Source: CADCVT01 sp035940955 (lineage in GTDB: Bacteria > Actinomycetota > Thermoleophilia > Solirubrobacterales > Solirubrobacteraceae). Taken from it: a stretch of 18,280 bases of DNA. Positions 13,820 to 18,280 of this stretch are shown piece after piece. Numbering within the stretch: the first letter of the stretch is position 1; every line of letters starts with the position of its first letter. Location: positions 1 through 18,280 of the forward strand of contig DASZEJ010000046.1 of assembly GCA_035940955.1 (NCBI GenBank), given 5' to 3'. Below the pieces are notes generated by a model, which worked only from the letters and a program-made list of their open reading frames with translations, did no database searches and was not told where the DNA came from. The position numbers and the translations under genes are program-made.

Positions 13820-15048
13820 GACTGCAGCGCCGGGACGCCCGCGGCCTCGCGGGCCTCCTCGTAGGCGGCGCTGAACGCCTCGCCGGTCGCGCGGACGTCG
13901 TCGAGCGTGTGCGCGCACGTCGGGATGAGCCGCAGCATCAGCACGTCGCGCGGCACGACCGGGTACACGACGGCCGAGCAGAAGACGCCGTGACGGTCGC
14001 GCAGCGCGGTCAGGAACGTCACCGCCTGCTCGACGGTCATGTTGAGGAAGACCGGCGTGATCGCCCCCGACGTGCGCCCGAGGTCGAACCCGCGGTCGCG
14101 CAGCTCGACCTGCAGCGCCTCGGCGATCCGCCACATGCCCTCGCGCAGCTCGGGCTGGGTGCGCATCAGCTCCAGCCGCTTGCGGTTGCCGACGACGATC
14201 GGCAGCGGCAGGCCCTTGGCGAAGATCTGCGAGCGCAGCGCGTAGCGCAGGTACGAGACGACGTCGCGCTCCGACGCGACGAACGCGCCGATGCTCGCGC
14301 CGGCCTTGGCGAACGTGCCGAAGTAGAGGTCGACGCCGTCCTGCACGCCGAGGTGCTCGCCGGTGCCGCCGCCGTTCGGGCCCATGATCCCGAACCCGTG
14401 CGCGTCGTCGACGAGCAGCCGGAAGTCGTAGCGCTCCTTCAGCGCCACGATCCGGTCGAGCGGCCCGACCTCGCCGGACATGCCGAACACGCCCTCGGTG
14501 ATGACGAGGATCGCGCCGCGCTCGGAGCGCTGGGCGTCGGCCTTCTCCAGCATCGCCTCGAGATGGTCGACGTCGTTGTGGTTGAAGGCGAGGTGGCGCC
14601 CGTGGTGCAGGCGGACCCCGTCGATGATGCAGGCGTGGACCTGGCCGTCGTAGATGACCCAGTCGCGCCGGGTCAGCAGCGCGTCGACGATCGACAGCAT
14701 CCCCTGGTAGCCGTAGTTGAGGAAGATCGCGTCGTCCTTGGCCGCGTAGTCGGCCAGCTCGGCCTCGAGCGCCTCGTGGTGGTGGGTCTCGCCGGACATC
14801 ATCCGCGAGCCCATCGGCGCCGCCAGGCCGTACCTCGCCGCGGCCTCCGCGTCGGTCCGGCGCACCTCCGGGTGGTTGGCGAGCCCCAGGTAGTTGTTGA
14901 GGCTCCACACCAGGCACTCGCGCCCGTCGACCAGCATCCGCGGCCCGATGTCGCCCTCGAGCTTGGGGAACATGAACGTCCCGTGCACGAGGCCGGCGAT
15001 CGCGCCGAGCGGGCTGGCGTTGGCGGTCAGCTTGGCGAAGAGGTCCAT
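13816..15048 (-). CDS. alpha-oxoamine synthase, serine palmitoyltransferase/cysteate acyltransferase-like
   Basis: 410 residues. It would condense an amino acid with an acyl thioester, releasing CO2. Motifs: FPKLEGDIG and WSLNNYLGLANHPEV near the N-terminus, PMGSRMMSGETHHHEALE, DGQVHACIIDGVRLH (His138 stacking on PLP), VDDAHGFGIMG (213-223) with the cofactor Asp/His, and the PLP Lys248 in GTFAKAGASIGAF. From memory the whole sequence lines up well with the sphingolipid/sulfonolipid-base synthases of Bacteroidetes, more than with KbL or BioF. A Shine-Dalgarno AGGAG sits just upstream of the ATG at 15048. The ALDH gene overlaps it by 22 bases. The amino-acid substrate (Ser, cysteate or a P-analogue) is not visible. 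Confidence 0.85.
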   Translation of the reverse strand: MDLFAKLTANASPLGAIAGLVHGTFMFPKLEGDIGPRMLVDGRECLVWSLNNYLGLANHPEVRRTDAEAAARYGLAAPMGSRMMSGETHHHEALEAELADYAAKDDAIFLNYGYQGMLSIVDALLTRRDWVIYDGQVHACIIDGVRLHHGRHLAFNHNDVDHLEAMLEKADAQRSERGAILVITEGVFGMSGEVGPLDRIVALKERYDFRLLVDDAHGFGIMGPNGGGTGEHLGVQDGVDLYFGTFAKAGASIGAFVASERDVVSYLRYALRSQIFAKGLPLPIVVGNRKRLELMRTQPELREGMWRIAEALQVELRDRGFDLGRTSGAITPVFLNMTVEQAVTFLTALRDRHGVFCSAVVYPVVPRDVLMLRLIPTCAHTLDDVRATGEAFSAAYEEAREAAGVPALQS

Positions 15049-16418
15049 GGGGTCTCCTGGGGGAGCGTGATGGTCTTGGTCGAGGTCATCTCGTCGATCG
15101 CCCAGCGGATGCCCTCGCGGCCGACGCCGCTGCTCTTCACGCCGCCGAACGGGATGTGGGGGGAGTCGAACGCCGGGCCCTCCATGAGGTTCACGGCGCC
15201 CACGTCGAGCGAGCGCGCGATGCGGATGAAGCGGTCCCAGCGGGTCGTGACCACGCCGGCCTGCAGCCCGTACTCGGTCCCGTTGGCGACGACGACCGCC
15301 TCGGCGTCGTCCGCGACGCGGATGACCGGCACGACCGGCCCGAACGTCTCGCGCGCGACCAGCTCGGAGGACCGAAGCACCCGGTCGAGCACGGTCGGCG
15401 CGTGTAGCGCGCCCTCGCGCTTTCCGCCGCAGACGAGCACCGCGCCGTCCGCGACCGCGGCCTCGACCCGCGCGGCGACCCGCTCGGCCGCCGCCTCGTC
15501 GATCAGCGGCCCGACGTCGGTCTCCGGGTCCCACGGGTCGCCCCAGCGCTTGGCCGCGGCGCGCTCGGCGATCCGCGCCGCCAGCTCCTCGGCGACGCCC
15601 TCGATCGCGATGACCCGCTTGACGCCGCGGCAGGACTGGCCGGCGGTCGCGAAGCCCTGGTCGGCGGCGAGCTTCGCCGCCAGGTCGAGGTCGGCGTCCT
15701 CGAGGACGATCAGCGGGTCGTTGCCGCCCAGCTCGAGCGTGACCCGCTTGCCGGCGGCGGCCCGCGCGACCGCGCGCCCGGACTCGATCCCGCCGGTGAA
15801 CGTGACCATGTCGGCGGCGGCGCACAGCGCGCCGCCGACCTCGACGGGGTCGCCGGTGACGATCGCGAGCGTGCCCTCGGGCAGTCCGCAGTCGCGCATC
15901 AGGTCGGCGAGGAGGAAGGCGGTCAGCGGCGTCTTCTCCGACGGCTTGACGACCACGCCGTTGCCCGCCGCGATCGCCGGCGCCACCTTGACGACGACCT
16001 GGTTGAGCGGGCGGTTGAACGGCGTGATCGCGCCGACCACCCCGACCGGCTCGCGCACGGTGATCGCCATGCGCTTCCCGCCGGTGCCGGGGACCTGCAG
16101 CGCCTCGCCGTGGACGCGCTTCGCCTCCTCGGCCGCGACCTCCAGGTTGCCGCGCGCCCGGGCGACCTCCTTGGCGCTCTCCTTCAGGCACACGCCCGCC
16201 TCGGCGGTGATCGAGCGCGCCAGCTCGTCCGCGCGCTCTCCCACCGCGCGGGCCGCCGCGGCGAGGACCTTCGCCCGGTCCTCGGGCGCCAGCCGCGGGC
16301 GCGCGCGGGCCGCCGCGACGGCGGCGTCGACGTCGGCCGCGCGGTGGCGCGGCGCGACGCCGACGACCTTCCCCGTGTAGGGGTTGGTCACCTCCAGCCC
16401 GTGGGCGGTCGCCGACAC
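15027..16418 (-). CDS. aldehyde dehydrogenase, phosphonoaldehyde-type candidate
   Basis: 463 residues. NAD(P)-dependent ALDH motifs: TPFNRPLN (Asn135), the cofactor Lys158 in VVVKPSEKTP, FTGG (207-210), LELGGND (Glu229), catalytic Cys263 in GQSCRGVKR, and ETFGPVVPVI near the end. The CxxVKR context resembles the phosphonoacetaldehyde/PhnY-like subgroup as I remember it. GTG 16418 lies nine bases after the CPEP-mutase-like stop, and the C-terminus overlaps the next gene by 22 bases. Next to an enolase homologue and a CPEP-mutase-like protein, it matches the position of PhpJ, the phosphonoformaldehyde dehydrogenase of phosphinothricin biosynthesis (recollection; function inferred). Confidence 0.85.
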   Translation of the reverse strand: MSATAHGLEVTNPYTGKVVGVAPRHRAADVDAAVAAARARPRLAPEDRAKVLAAAARAVGERADELARSITAEAGVCLKESAKEVARARGNLEVAAEEAKRVHGEALQVPGTGGKRMAITVREPVGVVGAITPFNRPLNQVVVKVAPAIAAGNGVVVKPSEKTPLTAFLLADLMRDCGLPEGTLAIVTGDPVEVGGALCAAADMVTFTGGIESGRAVARAAAGKRVTLELGGNDPLIVLEDADLDLAAKLAADQGFATAGQSCRGVKRVIAIEGVAEELAARIAERAAAKRWGDPWDPETDVGPLIDEAAAERVAARVEAAVADGAVLVCGGKREGALHAPTVLDRVLRSSELVARETFGPVVPVIRVADDAEAVVVANGTEYGLQAGVVTTRWDRFIRIARSLDVGAVNLMEGPAFDSPHIPFGGVKSSGVGREGIRWAIDEMTSTKTITLPQETPWTSSPS

Positions 16419-16427
16419 GCCGGCCGC

Positions 16428-17303
16428 CTACCGCACCACGTAGCGGTCCTCGAACGACTGGATGCGCTCGTAGTCGAAGACCTCGAACAGCTCCTCGAAG
16501 GACATGTCCATGCCCGTGCGCTGCCAGAAGCCCTGGGTCGTGCCGGTCTCGCGCAGCTCGGCCATGACCTCGCGCAGGATCACCGCGGCGGCCTTCCAGC
16601 CCGACAGCGGGTAGATCACGACGCCGAAGCCGATCTCCTCGAGCTCCTTGGCGGTCAGCCACGGCGTCTTGCCGCCCTCGACCATGTTCGCGAGCAGCGG
16701 GGCGTCGACCTCGGCGCGCACCCGGCGCATCTCGTCGGGCGACAGCGGCGCCTCGAAGAAGATGCAGTCGGCGCCCGCCTCGGCGTACGCGTTCGAGCGC
16801 TCGACGGCCTCGTCGAAGCCGATGCACTCGTTGGCGTCGGTGCGCGCGATGATCACGAAGTCCTCGTCCTCGCGCGCGGCGACGGCGGCCTCGATCTTGC
16901 CGACCATCTCCTCCTTGGGGATGACGCGCTTGCCCTCGAGGTGCCCGCAGCGCTTTGGGGTGACCTGGTCCTCGATGTGGATGCCGGCCATGCCCGCGCG
17001 CTCGAACTCGCGCACGGTGCGCCACGTGTTGAGCGCGTTGCCGTGGCCCGAGTCGGCGTCGACGAACACCGGCACGTCGACGGCCAGGCAGATGTTCTTG
17101 CCGTGCTGGGCCATCTCGGAGATCGTCGTGAAGCCCATGTCGGGCAGCCCGAGCAGGCTGGCCGACGAGCCCGAGCCGGTCATGTGCACGGCGCGGAACC
17201 CGGCCTTCTCGATGACCTTCGCCGACAGGGCGTCGTACGCGCTCGGCGCGACGAGGATGTCGGGCTCGAGGATCATCTCCTTCAGCTGCGTGGTCTTCCT
17301 CAT
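16428..17303 (-). CDS. isocitrate lyase/PEP mutase family protein, CPEP phosphonomutase-like
   Basis: 291 residues, TIM barrel. Landmarks: SAYDALSAKVIEKAG, the Mg-binding VDADSGHG (Asp82, Asp84), EDQVTPKRCGH (Glu111 to His121) with the Lys-Arg-Cys-Gly-His loop of isocitrate-lyase-type members, ARTDA (Arg154), NMVEGGKTPWLT and YPLSGW. It lacks the EDKxxxxxNS motif of PEP mutase, so it is not a C-P bond former of that type. It aligns closely, as I recall, with carboxyphosphonoenolpyruvate phosphonomutase of Streptomyces. PrpB (2-methylisocitrate lyase) is the main alternative. A GGAGG lies just upstream of ATG 17303, which also overlaps the enolase stop (ATGA). Confidence 0.85.
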   Translation of the reverse strand: MRKTTQLKEMILEPDILVAPSAYDALSAKVIEKAGFRAVHMTGSGSSASLLGLPDMGFTTISEMAQHGKNICLAVDVPVFVDADSGHGNALNTWRTVREFERAGMAGIHIEDQVTPKRCGHLEGKRVIPKEEMVGKIEAAVAAREDEDFVIIARTDANECIGFDEAVERSNAYAEAGADCIFFEAPLSPDEMRRVRAEVDAPLLANMVEGGKTPWLTAKELEEIGFGVVIYPLSGWKAAAVILREVMAELRETGTTQGFWQRTGMDMSFEELFEVFDYERIQSFEDRYVVR

Positions 17304-18280
17304 GTGTCCTCCACCGCGGTCAGCGGTCGTCGCCCCGGCGCGACGGCGGCGGCGGACGGCGCGAGGCCGCCCTCCTCGGCGAGGCGCAGGAGCTGGTTGT
17401 ACTTGGCGATGCGGTCTCCGCGGCGGGGGCCGCCGACCTTCTGCGCGAGCGCGCCCAGCCCCACGGCCAGGTCGCACACGAACGTGTCCTCGGTCTCGCC
17501 CGAGCGGTGCGAGACGCACAGGTCGATCCCGGCGTCGAGCGCGGCGCGGGCGGCGTCGAGCGTCGCGGCCACCGTGCCGGCCTGGCTGGGCTTGAGCAGG
17601 ACGGCGGTGGCGAGCGCGCGGTCCATCCGCGCGGCGTCGGTGGCGAACAGGTCGTCGCCGACGACCGCGGTGCGGCCCGCGAGGCGCTCGGTCAGCTCGC
17701 GCCACAGCTCCTCGTCCTCCGGGGCGAACGGGTCCTCGAGGAAGACCAGCTCGCGCTCGGCGCAGAGCCGGTCGAGCAGGTCGAGCAGCTCGGGGCCGGC
17801 CAGCGTGCGGCCGTCCAGGCGGTAGAGGCCGGGGCCGGCGGCGAGGTGCTCGGCGGCGACGTCGGCGCCCGTGCCGACGCGCTCGTGGGGGCTCACGACC
17901 GCGTGCAGCTCGGCGAGCAGCTCCTCGCTCGTCGCCCCCTCGACGAGCATGCCGCTCGACGCCGACAGCGTCCACGCGGCGCCGCGCCCGGCCAGCCGCC
18001 GCTCGGCCTCGGCCCAGACGGCGAGCGCGGCCTCGGCGTCGGCGGCGAACGTGGCTCGGCACGGGACGGCCATGAGCTGCTGGAAGCTGTCGGGCCGCGG
18101 GGCGGCGTGCACGCCGCCGCTGAAGACGTTGACGAGCGGGTGCGGCATCGCCGGCGTCGTGCCGGCCGCCGCGGCGACGCGCCGGTGCAGCGCCTCGCCG
18201 GCCTGCGCGGCGGCGGCGCGCCAGCCGGCGATCGACAGCGCGAGCGTCACGTCGGCGGCGGCGCCCGACGCGGCGAGCGC
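17300..18280 (-). CDS. enolase homologue (partial, runs off right edge), CPEP synthase-like candidate
   Basis: The frame is open to the window edge. The homology continues upstream of the GTG at 18250, so the N-terminal domain is outside the window. Numbering from that GTG: SGGVHA (44-49), GADVAAEH (128-135, Mg ligand Asp130), LEDPFAPED (Glu172), VGDDL (Asp199), LLKPSQAG (catalytic Lys220), SHRSGETEDTF (247-257) and IAKYNQLLRL (Lys283) are kept. The residues matching enolase Glu168 (FQQL, Gln58) and the GDEGG loop with Glu211 (replaced by SASSGML) are lost. That is hard to reconcile with ordinary 2-phosphoglycerate dehydration. With the CPEP-mutase-like gene next to it (ATGA overlap) it matches PhpH, the enolase-type CPEP synthase. 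Confidence 0.8.
   Translation of the reverse strand, partial: ALAASGAAADVTLALSIAGWRAAAAQAGEALHRRVAAAAGTTPAMPHPLVNVFSGGVHAAPRPDSFQQLMAVPCRATFAADAEAALAVWAEAERRLAGRGAAWTLSASSGMLVEGATSEELLAELHAVVSPHERVGTGADVAAEHLAAGPGLYRLDGRTLAGPELLDLLDRLCAERELVFLEDPFAPEDEELWRELTERLAGRTAVVGDDLFATDAARMDRALATAVLLKPSQAGTVAATLDAARAALDAGIDLCVSHRSGETEDTFVCDLAVGLGALAQKVGGPRRGDRIAKYNQLLRLAEEGGLAPSAAAVAPGRRPLTAVEDT

Noticed and set aside
13909..16380. Long plus-strand open frame opposite the aldehyde dehydrogenase and oxoamine synthase
   Set aside because: The minus-strand proteins carry complete active-site motifs; the plus-strand translation has none and is compositionally a shadow.
16428..17303. PEP mutase making the C-P bond
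   Set aside because: The EDKxxxxxNS motif is absent; the loop reads EDQVTPKRCGH, the isocitrate-lyase/CPEP-mutase type.
17300..18280. Housekeeping glycolytic enolase
   Set aside because: Two conserved acidic residues are missing, the sequence is divergent and the operon is secondary-metabolic in character.

Overview
The window is very GC-rich (roughly 75% by eye), densely packed, and uses many GTG starts. Several genes have a TANNNT-type -10 box six nucleotides before the start codon, which implies leaderless transcripts. Together with the gene families this points to a high-GC actinobacterium, possibly of the Thermoleophilia/Solirubrobacterales type. That placement is inference. No RNA genes, CRISPR arrays or insertion sequences were seen, and the longest gene-free stretch is only 169 bases (1846-2014).

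Left part (1-1845): the start of a leftward gene with a signal peptide, a divergent PurM/AIR-synthase-like gene, and a small arginine-rich protein with a 10-residue tandem repeat, followed by a perfect 15-bp GC hairpin. Next (1953-6196) comes a rightward operon. A promoter with an inverted repeat drives an ABM-type small protein, an unknown protein, a Cys-rich HExxH zincin, a QW-repeat terpene-cyclase-like protein, a class I isoprenoid-synthase-like protein and an amidohydrolase. It looks like a small unassigned isoprenoid-related cluster.

Right part (6191-18280): a lipid-like biosynthetic locus in three transcription units. A leftward pair encodes a fatty acyl-AMP ligase (FAAL) and an NAD-dependent epimerase/reductase. 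A rightward pair encodes a Baeyer-Villiger-type flavin monooxygenase and an SDR. A long leftward operon of seven overlapping or closely spaced genes enters from the right edge: enolase homologue, CPEP-mutase-like isocitrate lyase/PEP mutase family protein, aldehyde dehydrogenase, alpha-oxoamine synthase (serine palmitoyltransferase/cysteate acyltransferase-like), class III aminotransferase, SDR and acyl carrier protein.

The most interesting reading is that the order enolase, CPEP mutase, aldehyde dehydrogenase matches the phpH-phpI-phpJ block of phosphinothricin biosynthesis as I recall it. Here it is joined to a bacterial sphingoid/sulfonolipid-base module (FAAL, ACP, alpha-oxoamine synthase, ketoreductase, CerR-like reductase). 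A testable hypothesis is a C-P-bonded (phosphinate or phosphonate) analogue of capnine or sphinganine: phosphinopyruvate is aminated, condensed with an acyl-ACP, and reduced. The families and gene order are read from the sequence; the product is speculation.
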